In this document: positions 26,526-36,800 of the stretch, one piece after another | How the letters are laid out: every line of letters begins with the position of its first letter | How positions within the stretch are numbered: position 1 is the stretch's first letter | Source of the DNA: Viridibacillus sp050278625 | Lineage (GTDB): Bacteria; Bacillota; Bacilli; Bacillales_A; Planococcaceae | Direction: 5' to 3' | DNA length: 64,000 nucleotides | Assembly (NCBI RefSeq): GCF_050278625.1 | Contig: NZ_JBNNTI010000009.1 | Location: 1 to 64,000 of the forward strand | Notes under the pieces: model-generated | What the model was told of the DNA's origin: nothing | What the model saw: the letters and a program-made list of their open reading frames with translations, nothing else | The model's database searches: none | Translations under genes and position numbers: made by a program

Positions 26526-27512
26526 ATGTTTAATTCAAAAGCGCGTATAACAGCAATCGGTTCGTATGTGCCAGAGCGAACATTAACTAATACAGAATTA
26601 GAAGAACTTGTTGAAACAAATGATGAATGGATAGTTCAACGTACTGGAATAAAAGAACGAAGAATGGCGCGAGAAGATGAGTTTACAAGTGATTTAGCAT
26701 ATCAGGCTGTTCTAAATTTAATGGAGCGATACGATAAATCTGTCGATGATGTAGATTTGATTATTGTTTGTACAATGACGCCAGATTTTAAAACACCAAG
26801 TGTAGCTTCTACACTACAAGCAAAACTAGGTATTAAGAATACAGGTGCTTTTGATCTAAACACTGCTTGTTCAGGCTTTACGTACGGATTATATGTAGCA
26901 AATGGGATGATCACATCAGGTTTAAATAAGAAAATCCTTGTCGTCGGATCTGAGACTTTATCTAGAATTACGGATTATACAGATAGAGCAACTTGTATCC
27001 TTTTTGGAGATGGTGCTGGAGCAGTACTCTTAGAATATGATGAACATCAACCAAGTTTCATTTCTTCTCATATTGGTTCACAAGGTGAAGGTGGCAAAAG
27101 CTTATATTGTTCAAATTTATCGAACAAGATGAATGGTGAAGAAATTGTGGATAATGGTAAGTTTGTTCAGAATGGTAGAGCGGTCTATAAATGGGCTGTT
27201 ACAACTGTTCCAAAAGGGATGAAAACGGTTATGCAAAACGCGTCATTGGAATTAAAAGATGTAGATTGGTTTATCCCTCATAGTGCAAATTTAAGAATGA
27301 TTGAGTCAATATGCGAAAAAAGTGGTTTTTCAATTGAACAAACATTATATAGCCTAGTAGATTACGGTAATACATCAGCTGCAACAATACCATTGTCATT
27401 AGATCAGGGCGTACGTGAAGGCAAAGTGAAGTACGGAGATAAGGTATTATTATACGGCTTCGGCGGCGGCTTGGCACACGCAGGATTACTTATCAATTGG
27501 ACGGTTGAATAA
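26526..27512 (+). CDS. fabH: Beta-ketoacyl-ACP synthase III
   Basis: 328 residues, standard length. The catalytic triad is in place: Cys 115 in NTACSGF, His 252 in IPHSANLRM and Asn 282 in DYGNTSAAT. Other signatures are TNDEWIVQRTGIKERR and the C-terminal LLYGFGGGLAHAG. The enzyme condenses a short acyl-CoA with malonyl-ACP to start fatty-acid synthesis and, in Bacillales, sets branched-chain primers. It stands alone without fabF, as the FabHB-type paralogue of Bacillus does; whether it is the main or second copy cannot be told here. GGAGG precedes the ATG, and a probable FapR site is upstream. Confidence 0.92.
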   Translation: MFNSKARITAIGSYVPERTLTNTELEELVETNDEWIVQRTGIKERRMAREDEFTSDLAYQAVLNLMERYDKSVDDVDLIIVCTMTPDFKTPSVASTLQAKLGIKNTGAFDLNTACSGFTYGLYVANGMITSGLNKKILVVGSETLSRITDYTDRATCILFGDGAGAVLLEYDEHQPSFISSHIGSQGEGGKSLYCSNLSNKMNGEEIVDNGKFVQNGRAVYKWAVTTVPKGMKTVMQNASLELKDVDWFIPHSANLRMIESICEKSGFSIEQTLYSLVDYGNTSAATIPLSLDQGVREGKVKYGDKVLLYGFGGGLAHAGLLINWTVE

Positions 27513-27600
27513 GTAAGTTTTCAGTTAAATATTTATTAAATGCAAAGCGGATGATAGGGAAGTTTTAGATAAATAATTATTATATTTAATATGGAAATAG

Positions 27601-27636
27601 AAAGATGAGTGGCTCTGGTCACTCATCTTTTATTTT
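27601..27636 (+). terminator. Terminator after fabH
   Basis: AAAGATGAGTG and CACTCATCTTT pair perfectly around 8 bases, followed by TATTTTAT. Confidence 0.85.
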
Positions 27637-27787
27637 ATGATGAGAAAATGTTGATGTTTTCTATTGAAAATTTATCAATGACAATGCATAAGTTGTGCTT
27701 TATTTAGATAAATTTAAACATAGCATTCATTTTATTAAATTCTTAAACCCGTGCATTATTAGAAGTGTAAAGAGGTGATATAAAATT

Positions 27788-28303
27788 ATGATTAAGAAAA
27801 CGATTATTCTTCTTTTTTTGCTAATTATCATCCTGTTATTACCAACATTATCAATAAAACCAACTATTAATTTTGATAATACCTACTATGCACAAAAAAT
27901 TTCTGAAGCACTTGATACGAAGATAGAAAGCGGTGAGCTAATCCAATCTCTGAAAAACAAAAATGGGAAGACTTTTTTTTATTCGGATTCACAACTCAAA
28001 ACAATTAGTATCTTTTACTTTGAAGATGGAGTACTTCATTATAACGGAAGTATGAATTATGAAGTTTGGAAGTGGAAGGACCACGAGGGTGACCCAATAG
28101 AGTGGATATATCATGAATTAGAAAATGGTGAGAGTATCATATGGGGGATATCACTTTCAGATGAATCTATAAAAATAAACAAGAAAGTAAGAATTCAAGA
28201 TTTTATTCAAATAGATAATGGAGTAAACCTCTTTTTTACTAAAAATACTCAAGCACTTAAATTACCTATCGAGGTAAAAATAGAAAACCATCAAACCGAA
28301 TAA
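27788..28303 (+). CDS. Membrane-anchored or secreted hypothetical protein
   Basis: 171 residues. Residues 5-22 are a strong hydrophobic segment (TIILLFLLIIILLLPTL) with a basic start and no good cleavage site, so probably an N-terminal anchor. The rest is hydrophilic with aromatic-rich beta-like strands. AGAGGTGA lies upstream of the ATG. No family is recognised. A terminator at 28309 closes the unit. Confidence 0.65.
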   Translation: MIKKTIILLFLLIIILLLPTLSIKPTINFDNTYYAQKISEALDTKIESGELIQSLKNKNGKTFFYSDSQLKTISIFYFEDGVLHYNGSMNYEVWKWKDHEGDPIEWIYHELENGESIIWGISLSDESIKINKKVRIQDFIQIDNGVNLFFTKNTQALKLPIEVKIENHQTE

Positions 28304-28308
28304 TGAGA

Positions 28309-28350
28309 AGGCGTTTATACATTCATAGATAAATGGATAAACGCCTGTTT
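28309..28350 (+). terminator. Terminator after the 27788-28303 gene
   Basis: AGGCGTTTAT and ATAAACGCCT pair, followed by GTTTAG. Confidence 0.75.
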
Positions 28351-28427
28351 AGCTTGTTAATCGTTTTACTGAAATATGTACTTAAAGAGTAAGCATTGTA
28401 TTCTCTCACTAATTGTATTGAGTTTCT

Positions 28428-28505
28428 TTAATCCGTTGTACCAAGTAAATGCAGAAAAAAACTAAATCCATAAAGAAGAATTGCAATTGTCGCTATTATA
28501 TACAT
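28428..28505 (-). CDS. Candidate 25-residue membrane peptide
   Basis: ATG 28505 opens MYIIATIAILLYGFSFFLHL and ends LGTTD, a single membrane helix. The upstream GGTGGG is far away, so translation is uncertain. The rest of 28351-28897 shows no gene. Confidence 0.3.
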   Translation of the reverse strand: MYIIATIAILLYGFSFFLHLLGTTD

Positions 28506-28898
28506 TATTATTTCGTAGAAAGTAAGCTATCTTTCCCACCTAGTCTTCTTCAGTTGTCTGAGTAAGCGATTGTTGTTAGGAACAATAATAATTACTATTA
28601 GTCCATTCATAAGTAATTCGTACCCCTTTTCTCCTCAATATGATTTACTTTATACGTTTGATGAAATTGAAAGTAGTTCTTATTATGACCAGACTTTTAG
28701 TTATTTGAATATTTCTTCAGATTAGCTAGAATTTATATAATTCTATTAGATGTACTATTCTCCTCCTATGTATTTAATAGATATTCACTCAAATACTTTT
28801 ATATACAATTTAATACGTTAAAAAAACAGAATAATATTTCACTTGTAAAAATATTCTAACTATACTACCATAATATTTGAGTTCAAATTTAATAATTA

Positions 28899-29085
28899 TG
28901 CCACTGGGTGCCTTTGTGTAAGCAAAGGGTAACAGGGAATCGGGTGTAAATCCCGAGTGGTCGCGCCACTGTAACCAAGGAGTTCTCTTTCATGATGTCA
29001 CTTGATTGTATCAATCAGGGAAGACGAAAGAAAATGATGATATGGAAAGCCAGGAGACCTACCTAGTGTGTTCCACCAAATTACC
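28899..29085 (+). ncRNA. Cobalamin (B12) riboswitch
   Basis: The conserved core is readable: GGGTGCC near 28906, AACAGGGAA, GTCGCGCCACTGT and the B12 box AAGCCAGGAGACC at 29047-29059, with a variable arm between. It lies directly upstream of a FecCD-type permease, ATPase and binding protein, and identifies that operon as cobalamin uptake. Binding of adenosylcobalamin should favour the terminator at 29160-29198. Confidence 0.92.
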
Positions 29086-29159
29086 TTCGCTGAGAGGAGC
29101 GGTGTTCGAGAGATTAAAAGACTAATTTATTGTACTTTTGCTATGTCTTAAAACGATAC

Positions 29160-29198
29160 TCGTAGCCCTGTTCTTTGTCACAAGATAGGGCTTTTTTG
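29160..29198 (+). terminator. Riboswitch-controlled terminator
   Basis: AGCCCT and AGGGCT pair around a 17-base loop, followed by TTTTTT, ending 10 bases before the GGAGGAGG ribosome site of the btuC-like gene. The expression platform therefore acts on transcription. Confidence 0.8.
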
Positions 29199-29225
29199 TA
29201 TTTTCTTTGGAGGAGGATTTTTTTA

Positions 29226-30356
29226 TTGAAACAAGTATTGCCAGTTCACTCGTTGAAAAAAGGAAATAAAGATAATATTACGGACGAGCAGTTGAATGAG
29301 AGAAAAGCAAAGCGTCGCTTTCTATTGTTGTTGCTTCTGCTCTTTTGTGCCCTTGTATTATCTGTTACATTTGCCCTGACTCTAGGACCAGTTAAGATGT
29401 CACCTATAACTGTTTGGAAAATCGCTCTATCTCACCTTCCTATTTTCGGTGATTACATAGATATAAAATGGACCCAAGCACAAGAAAGAATTATTTGGGA
29501 CATTCGTTTACCTCGAGTCTTACTTGGTGCTATTGTAGGCGCTGGATTATCTGTAGTTGGTGTAGTTATTCAAGCTTTAGTACGGAATCCACTTGCGGAT
29601 CCTTATATTCTTGGCATATCTTCTGGTTCATCAGTTGCGGCAACGCTCGTTATCTTATTTGGGGCGCTACCAGTTTTTGGTCAATATGCGCTATCTTTAG
29701 GTGCATTTACTGGTGCTATTATCGCAATGGTAGCCGTTTATTTATTAGCTCAAGTAGGCGGGAGAATTGAAACGACTAGACTCTTACTAGCAGGTGTGGC
29801 TATTTCGATGATTATGTCGGCTGTAACGAATTTCATTGTTACGCTCGCTCCAAAAGAATCAGGAATTCGAGGTGCAATGTTTTGGATGATGGGTAGTTTA
29901 GCTGGAGCCAAATGGGAGTACATAATGATTCCAACAGTTGTCGTGTTTGTTGGTACAATTTATCTGCTGTTCAATGCCCGCTCATTAAATATTTTATTAA
30001 TGGGAGAAGAAGCAGCTGCAACACTTGGTGTGAATATTGACTCTTTTCGAAAAATACTAATAATTGTGTCGTCACTTCTTACTGGGACTGTTGTAGCTGT
30101 AAGTGGTTCTATAGGATTTATTGGATTGGTTGTTCCCCATTTTGTACGTTTACTCATTGGAACAGATCATAAACGAGTATTACCATTCAGTGTTTTAATA
30201 GGAATGATTCTTGTCATTTGGTCTGATGTATGTGCTCGAATGTTACTTGCTCCTCAAGAGCTTCCGATAGGAGTTGTCACTGCATTATGCGGTGGGCCAT
30301 TCTTTATCTGGCTTTTACGTCGAAGCTCATATTCGTTTGGAGGTAGAACTAAATGA
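29226..30356 (+). CDS. btuC: Cobalamin ABC transporter permease (FecCD family)
   Basis: 376 residues. A charged N-terminal stretch of about 50 residues precedes FecCD helices: LLLLLLFCALVLSVTFALTL, then RLPRVLLGAIVGAGLSVVG, ALVRNPLADPYILG, GSIGFIGLVVPHFVR and LPIGVVTALCGGPFF. These are the signatures of iron-siderophore/B12 permeases, and the riboswitch upstream points to cobalamin. The start is TTG 29226, 9 bases after GGAGGAGG; the longer frame from 29175 would begin inside the terminator hairpin and is rejected. It overlaps the ATPase gene by 4 bases. The protein forms the membrane dimer of the importer. Confidence 0.85.
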   Translation: MKQVLPVHSLKKGNKDNITDEQLNERKAKRRFLLLLLLLFCALVLSVTFALTLGPVKMSPITVWKIALSHLPIFGDYIDIKWTQAQERIIWDIRLPRVLLGAIVGAGLSVVGVVIQALVRNPLADPYILGISSGSSVAATLVILFGALPVFGQYALSLGAFTGAIIAMVAVYLLAQVGGRIETTRLLLAGVAISMIMSAVTNFIVTLAPKESGIRGAMFWMMGSLAGAKWEYIMIPTVVVFVGTIYLLFNARSLNILLMGEEAAATLGVNIDSFRKILIIVSSLLTGTVVAVSGSIGFIGLVVPHFVRLLIGTDHKRVLPFSVLIGMILVIWSDVCARMLLAPQELPIGVVTALCGGPFFIWLLRRSSYSFGGRTK

Positions 30357-31120
30357 GATTAACTTTAAAGGATGTTGCTTATTCAATACAAGATACAACG
30401 ATAATCGAGGATATTTCCATTCAAATTAAAGCGAAGCAATTTGTAGGGCTTATTGGACCGAATGGCAGTGGGAAATCAACTCTCTTAAAAACAGCTTGTC
30501 GAATATTAAAACCCGATTCCGGATTAGTTCATTTAGATGAACAAAATTTATACGAACTTTCACCAAAACAAACAGCGAAAGAAATATCAGTTGTTAGTCA
30601 AGAAACTTCTTTGACCTTCGATTTTAGCGTACAAGAAATGGTTTGGATGGGGCGTCATCCTCATAAGCGGCTCTTTCAGACTGATACGCAAGAAGACCGT
30701 ATGATTGTCGAAGCCTCTTTAAGACGTGTTGGAATGAATAGATTGAAAGAAAGAAGTTTCATGAGCTTATCAGGAGGAGAGAAGCAGCGAGTTCTTATTG
30801 CAAGGGCTCTTGCTCAAGAAGCAAACATGATTGTTTTGGATGAGCCAACCAATCATTTAGACATACATCACCAACTTCAATTGTTGGACCTCGTTAAAAA
30901 ACTGGATGTTACCATATTAGCCGCCATACACGATTTAAACTTAGCAGCTATGTTTTGTGATTATTTATATGTTATCCAAAATGGAAAGGTTGTCAGTTCA
31001 GGAACTCCTGAAACCGTATTAACGACTGTGCTAATTCGAGAAGTGTTTGGTGTTGAAACAGAAATAATGATTCATCCTATCACACATAAAACACATATCA
31101 TTTTTTTAACCCATATTTAA
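30353..31120 (+). CDS. btuD: Cobalamin ABC transporter ATP-binding protein
   Basis: 255 residues. Walker A GPNGSGKST at about 35-43, a Q-loop in SVVSQET, the family motif WMGRHPHKR, signature LSGGEKQR near 140, Walker B MIVLDEPTNHLD, and the switch His in AAIHDLNLA. It is the iron/B12-type ATPase that powers the BtuC-like permease. It is translationally coupled to it through an ATGA overlap and followed 26 bases later by the binding protein. Confidence 0.88.
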   Translation: MRLTLKDVAYSIQDTTIIEDISIQIKAKQFVGLIGPNGSGKSTLLKTACRILKPDSGLVHLDEQNLYELSPKQTAKEISVVSQETSLTFDFSVQEMVWMGRHPHKRLFQTDTQEDRMIVEASLRRVGMNRLKERSFMSLSGGEKQRVLIARALAQEANMIVLDEPTNHLDIHHQLQLLDLVKKLDVTILAAIHDLNLAAMFCDYLYVIQNGKVVSSGTPETVLTTVLIREVFGVETEIMIHPITHKTHIIFLTHI

Positions 31121-31146
31121 AAACACATAGATTTGAGGAGAATAAT

Positions 31147-32148
31147 ATGACTAGGTATAGAAAATTATGGATCATTTTTAGTTTACTAGTAATAATAATG
31201 TTGTCTGCGTGTAGTAATTCGGAGAAACCTTCTAAGAGGGAAGATATCAAACAGAAGAATGTAAGTGAAAGTAAGGAATTAGTTATCACGAATATGGATC
31301 ATAACTTTACCTATACAGAAGCCCCAAAACGTGCGGTTACGCTTAATCAGCATGCAACTGAAATTATGCTTGCTTTAGGATTACAAGATTCAATGGTAGG
31401 CACAGCTTATTTAGACGACGAAATTCTACCAGAGTTTAAGAAAGCTTATGAGAACATTCCAGTGCTTGCGAAGGAATACCCATCCAAAGAAGTGTTCTTT
31501 GGAGTAGAGCCTGACTTTGCTTATGCAGGCTGGAGAAGTGCATTTACAGAACAATCATTAGGAACTGTTGAAGAGTTACAAAAAATAGGTGTTAATATAT
31601 ATATCCAAGAATCATCTAGTATGTCGACTACGCCCACACTTGAAGATATGTATAAAGATATTGAAAACATTGGGCGTATTTTTCATGTAGAAAACAGAGC
31701 AACCGAACTCATTAACCAAATAAAACAAGATATTGAAGAAACAATTGCGAAAGTTGGGCAAGTTGAAGAGCCTTTAAATGTATTAGTATATGATAGTGGA
31801 GAAGAAGTTCCTATGGCAGCAGCAAAAGATAACTATCTAGTTAACTTAGTTACAATGGCTGGTGGTAACAATATTTTTAATGATACTAAAGGTGGATGGC
31901 CTGAAGTAAGCTGGGAAGAAATAGTTAATCGTAATCCTGAAGCTATTATCATCATCGATTATGGTGATATTACAGTAGAACAAAAGAAAAAGTTCTTACT
32001 AAATAAAAAAGAATTAGCAGATTTACCTGCTATTAAAAACAAGAAATTCATTGTGCTTCCGCTTTCAGCAGGAGCAGAAGGTATTCGTGCGCCGCTTGCC
32101 TTAAAAACAGTTGCTGAAGGGTTATATCCCGAAAAATTTGAGAAATAG
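31147..32148 (+). CDS. btuF: Cobalamin-type ABC substrate-binding lipoprotein
   Basis: 333 residues. A lipoprotein signal with Cys in MLSACSNS (around residue 22), then a periplasmic-binding-protein fold of the helical-backbone (BtuF/FhuD) class: PKRAVTLNQHATEIMLALGL, GVEPDFAYAGWRS, and the closing IRAPLALKTVAEGLYPEKF. It captures the ligand outside and delivers it to the permease. The riboswitch context supports cobalamin; on sequence alone siderophores would be possible. GAGGAG precedes the ATG. Confidence 0.85.
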   Translation: MTRYRKLWIIFSLLVIIMLSACSNSEKPSKREDIKQKNVSESKELVITNMDHNFTYTEAPKRAVTLNQHATEIMLALGLQDSMVGTAYLDDEILPEFKKAYENIPVLAKEYPSKEVFFGVEPDFAYAGWRSAFTEQSLGTVEELQKIGVNIYIQESSSMSTTPTLEDMYKDIENIGRIFHVENRATELINQIKQDIEETIAKVGQVEEPLNVLVYDSGEEVPMAAAKDNYLVNLVTMAGGNNIFNDTKGGWPEVSWEEIVNRNPEAIIIIDYGDITVEQKKKFLLNKKELADLPAIKNKKFIVLPLSAGAEGIRAPLALKTVAEGLYPEKFEK

Positions 32149-32234
32149 ATTTGTAAATAATAGTATTCGATTTAAAAATAAGCCCTTGTATAGAGATTAT
32201 AAAGTGATTTATATACTCTCAAAAATAGATTTTT

Positions 32235-32268
32235 AAAGACTGACATAAAATTGTCAGTCTTTTTCGTT
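32235..32268 (+). terminator. Terminator of the B12 uptake operon
   Basis: AAAGACTGACA and TGTCAGTCTTT form a perfect stem around TAAAAT, followed by TT. Confidence 0.85.
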
Positions 32269-32384
32269 AGTATATACTGTAAAAAGTGTGCTTATATAGG
32301 ATAATTATTCATGTTGTTCTTTGTGCGGCGTATGTCGGACTATTGGCAGCAAATATTCAAATAATTTGGAGGGGTTAAATAGCA

Positions 32385-33578
32385 ATGCAATCATTAATTG
32401 AAACTAGTAGTACCGCTTTGTATATCTCATTTCTAACATATTTAATAGCGATTATACCTTTAGGTTTATCGGTTAAGTCAAATAAAACGATATTTTCTAT
32501 TATTGGTTTATCCATGACATGGATCGGCTTTATTTTACAAGTTACATATTTTGTTTTGAGATGGTATGCAATTGGACACGCTCCAGTTGGGAATATGTAT
32601 GAGTTTATGACTTTCTTTGGTATTATGCTAGTCGCAGCATTTTTGATTATGTACTATATTTATCACCAAAGCGTCATTGGTCTTTTTGCATTACCCATTT
32701 CTTTATTGATTCTTGGTTATGCTAATGCATTTTCGAAGGAAGTAACGCCATTGATTCCAGCACTTCAAAGTAAATGGCTAACAATCCATGTCATTACCGT
32801 TGCATTCTCAAGTGCAGTATTATCGATTTCTTTTGTGACTAGTGTAATCTATTTATTAAAAGTTATTAATACTGAGGAAAGAAGTAAAAGAACGTTCTAT
32901 TTAGAAATGGTTATGTATTTCTTAGTAGTCGTTTGCGGATTTATCGCCACTACAACTGCATTTAATATAGCAGGATACGAAAAGAATATTCAATTCACAA
33001 ATCAAGATGAGAAACTGGAAGTATATGAATACAAGATGCCAGCTATTACTGTGCCAAAAAAATCGGTAGTAGTTGAAATGACTGAGGATAAGAAGATTAC
33101 CCAGACGGCAGGGGAGAATGGTTTTCTCGAAGTGTCTAGTTTTTTAAATGCGATGAAATTAAATACGCTCATTTGGTCGTTCCTAGTGGGAAGTCTGATT
33201 TATCTACTCATTCGATTAATCACAAGACGTAGGATTATTTCATTGTTAAAGCCGCTAACGAATCGAGTCAATGCCCCAACAATGGACGAAATATCTTATA
33301 GATCAATTGTCATTGGCTTCCCGTTATTTACATTAGGCGGACTTGTTTTTGCGATGATTTGGGCACAAATGGCGTGGAGCCGATTCTGGGGATGGGACCC
33401 AAAAGAAGTATGGGCTCTAATCACATTCTTATTTTACGCAGCATTCCTACACTTACGTTTAAGTAAGGGCTGGGAAGGAGAAAAAACAGCTTGGTTATCC
33501 ATTATTGGCTTTGGTACGATTATTTTCAACCAAGTATTTGTCAATCTAGTCATTGCCGGACTGCATTCGTATGCATAA
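32385..33578 (+). CDS. resC: Cytochrome c biogenesis protein, ResC/CcsA (CcsB) type
   Basis: 397 residues, close to ResC of Bacillus. About eight membrane helices, with the haem-handling WWD motif WGWDPKEVWALITFLFYAAF and flanking His residues near 325-345, and YAIGHAPVGNMYEFMTFF earlier. The protein normally works with ResB to carry haem across the membrane and attach it to apocytochrome c. No resB or resA lies next to it and a terminator precedes it, so it is an isolated or second copy. The GGAGGGG site is 10 bases before the ATG. Confidence 0.82.
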   Translation: MQSLIETSSTALYISFLTYLIAIIPLGLSVKSNKTIFSIIGLSMTWIGFILQVTYFVLRWYAIGHAPVGNMYEFMTFFGIMLVAAFLIMYYIYHQSVIGLFALPISLLILGYANAFSKEVTPLIPALQSKWLTIHVITVAFSSAVLSISFVTSVIYLLKVINTEERSKRTFYLEMVMYFLVVVCGFIATTTAFNIAGYEKNIQFTNQDEKLEVYEYKMPAITVPKKSVVVEMTEDKKITQTAGENGFLEVSSFLNAMKLNTLIWSFLVGSLIYLLIRLITRRRIISLLKPLTNRVNAPTMDEISYRSIVIGFPLFTLGGLVFAMIWAQMAWSRFWGWDPKEVWALITFLFYAAFLHLRLSKGWEGEKTAWLSIIGFGTIIFNQVFVNLVIAGLHSYA

Positions 33579-33865
33579 ATAAAAAAAGAATTTTTAATAA
33601 CTATCCCGAATTTTTTACATTAATCTACGTATAGATACTAATGGTGAGGTGCTTTTGCAATTAGGTGCTTATCCGAAAATGTTAAGGTGTACTTCTAACA
33701 TTTTATTAACAACTAAGTAATGGTTCGATTGAAGCCCTTTGTTGTTTATTAAGATTAGGTAAATTTAATACTTAGCTATAATTTTTTATATACTCCAAAT
33801 AGTAAAATATGTTAGTATTATAGATGGTTATTTTTCATAATTTTACAATTAGAGGTGATTTTTGG

Positions 33866-36800
33866 GTGGAAGTTTTTACGAAGTGGGCATTTAAGAACAA
33901 GGCTGCCGTTTCATTAGTAACGATTTTTATTTTATTGGTAGGGGTAGTTAGTTATTTTAAACTACCGATGGAATTTTTACCTTCTGCAGATAATCCACAA
34001 GTTACGATTATCACAATGGGACAGGGCACTGATTCAAAAACAATGGAAAAGGATGTTACAGATCCGATTGAAAGAGCTGTTACAGGATTAAAAGGAAAGA
34101 AATCTGTGAGTTCTGTAACTGGGGATGGCTTCTCAAAGATAGATTTATTCTTTGAATCGGGATCTGATATGAAACAAGCAAAAGTTGATGTTCAAGAAGC
34201 ATTAGGTAATGTAGCGTTACCTAAAAATATAGCAAAGCCGACTGTTATACAGCTTAATACCTCAATGATTCCTATCTCATCTATAGCCGTGACTTTTAAG
34301 GACAGATTAACAGCTGAAAATCTGGACTTTGCTAAGAAAGAATTAGAGCCTCAATATAAAGATATTAAAGGCGTTTCGAGTGTGCAGACATTTGGAATTT
34401 CAGAATCTATTCTTTCAGTTAAAGTAGATAATGACAAATTGGCTCAAAAGCAAGTTTCTATTCAAGATGTAATGAGCGTTCTTAATGGTCAAAATACAGC
34501 ATTGACTGTCGGTGAAAAGGTAGTTGATGGAAAGACAAGTAATATTAAGGTTATCGGAGATTTAACAAGTATTAAAAAGCTAAAAGCGTTAAAGGTCACT
34601 CCATCTGTCACGCTTGGAGAGATAGCAAAAGTTGACGTAGCAAAGAATGACAATTTCATTAGTCGTTTTAATGGAAAAGAAAGTCTTCAAATAAATATTA
34701 CTAAAGATAGCCAATCAAATGCTGTAACAATTAGTAAAGAAGTCGAAAAAATAACAAAAGAAATTAATGAAAAGTATCCTGATCAGAAGTCAACTATCTA
34801 TTTATCTACAGCTGACATGGTGCAAACTTCTGTTCAGACAATGGTCAAAGAAGTGTTACTTGGTGCACTGTTTGCTACCATTGTGATTATGGTCTTTTTA
34901 CGAAATGTACGGTCTACATTTATTACAATCGTCTCTATACCTTTATCTCTCGGATTCACTTTATTTATGTTGTCATTGTCGGGAGTGACGTTAAATATTT
35001 TGACACTAGGCGGTGTCGCTGTAGCGATTGGTCGATTAGTAGATGATAGTATTGTTGTTATCGAGAATATTTTCCGTAAAATGCAACAAGAGAAGTTTTC
35101 AGTTCAATTGGTGCTAGATGCAACAAAAGAAGTAGGGGTAGCGATAACAGCTTCAACTCTTACTACTGTAGCCGTTTTCTTACCGGTCGCATTATTAAAC
35201 GGTGGGCTTCAAGAATTTTTACTACCATTTGCTTTAACTGTAACTTATTCATTACTAGCTTCTTTAATTGTCGCATTAACTGTTGTGCCGTTAATGAGTG
35301 CAAAATTATTGGGAAATGCAAAGTTACAAAAACATACACCAGCGAAGCGTTTTACAAAAATTGCTACTTGGTCATTAAATCATAAATGGATTGTCATGAT
35401 TGTTACCTTGCTGCTGTTTGTTGGTTCAATTGGAACATATTTTGCGATGCCAAAAGGTGCGATTGATAATTCTACAGCTGATTATGTGTCAGTAACGTTA
35501 ACTTATCCAAATGATGAACCCTTTGATAAAGTAAAGCAAAAAGCAATTGAACTTGAAAAAACGGTTCAAGATATGAGTGAAGTTGATACTATATTCATGC
35601 AACTTGGAAACTCTGCAGAAGGTGCTCAATATGGGGTCGTTGGATCACCTACAGAAGCGACTTTCGGTATTTTATTGAAAGATAAAAAAAGCATAGATAC
35701 AGTGTTAGAAAAAATCGAAAAGCAAAAAGAAAATTATCCTAATGGGAAACTTGTGGCTAGCGCTTCTTCTCTAATGATGGGATCTGCAAAGACGAACATT
35801 ACGATAGATGTGACTGGCAACAATATAAATGATATAGAAGTAACTGCTAATAAGATTAAAGAAAACATTCAAGATATACAAGGTGTTGAGAAAGTTACAA
35901 CAAATCAAGACGAAAAGAAAACTATTTACACTTTCAAGGTAGATCCAGCTAAAGGGAACACAGAACAAATAGGCCAACAGCTAGGTGTTATGCTTAATAA
36001 AACTCCAATCGGTAATATTACGTTAGATGAAAAGCTGACACCTGTTATTCTTGAACCAATCTTAGATCCTAAAAACAAAAAAGATTTAAAGAATATTCCT
36101 GTTATGACGGAGGGTGGCTTAGTTTCAGTGGCAGAAGTTGCTTCTCTAAACAGCGAAGAAACTTCAACAAACCAATATCATAAAGATGGAAAAACGTATC
36201 TTGAAGTAACAGCAACGGTAGATCCAGCAAAACTTTCTGAAATTGCGAGCAAGGTAAATCTTGAGATATTTGGAGACAAGAAGAACAAAGGCCTTGATAT
36301 TCCAAAAGATGTAAAGGTTTTTGTTGGAGGAGCTAGTGCTCAGCAGGCAGATGACTTTACTGATTTGTTCCTTACGATGTTAATATCAATAGGTATTGTC
36401 TTCTTGATAATGGTTATAACGTTTAAATCAATTAAAGCGCCATTCGCGATTTTATTTTCATTGCCGTTTGCTGCTATTGGAGCGGTGCTAGGATTAGTTA
36501 TTAGTAGAATTCCAGTGGATGTTACGGCTTTATTGGGTGCGCTTATGTTAATTGGAATTGTGGTAACAAATGCGATTGTGCTTCTAGATCGAGTCAAACA
36601 AAACGAACAAAAAATGATTATTCGTGATGCAGTTGTGGAAGCGACAGCTACAAGATTCCGTCCAATAATAATGACTGCTGTAGCAACTATTTTTGCAATG
36701 TTACCTCTTTTATATAAAAAAGCGGAAACAGGAAGCCTAGTTTCACAAAGCTTAGCAATTGTTGTTATTGGTGGGCTGGCTGTTTCTACATTGCTCACTC

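Noticed and set aside
29175..29225. Upstream start for the BtuC-like permease
   Set aside because: It falls within the riboswitch terminator hairpin; TTG 29226 has the ribosome site.
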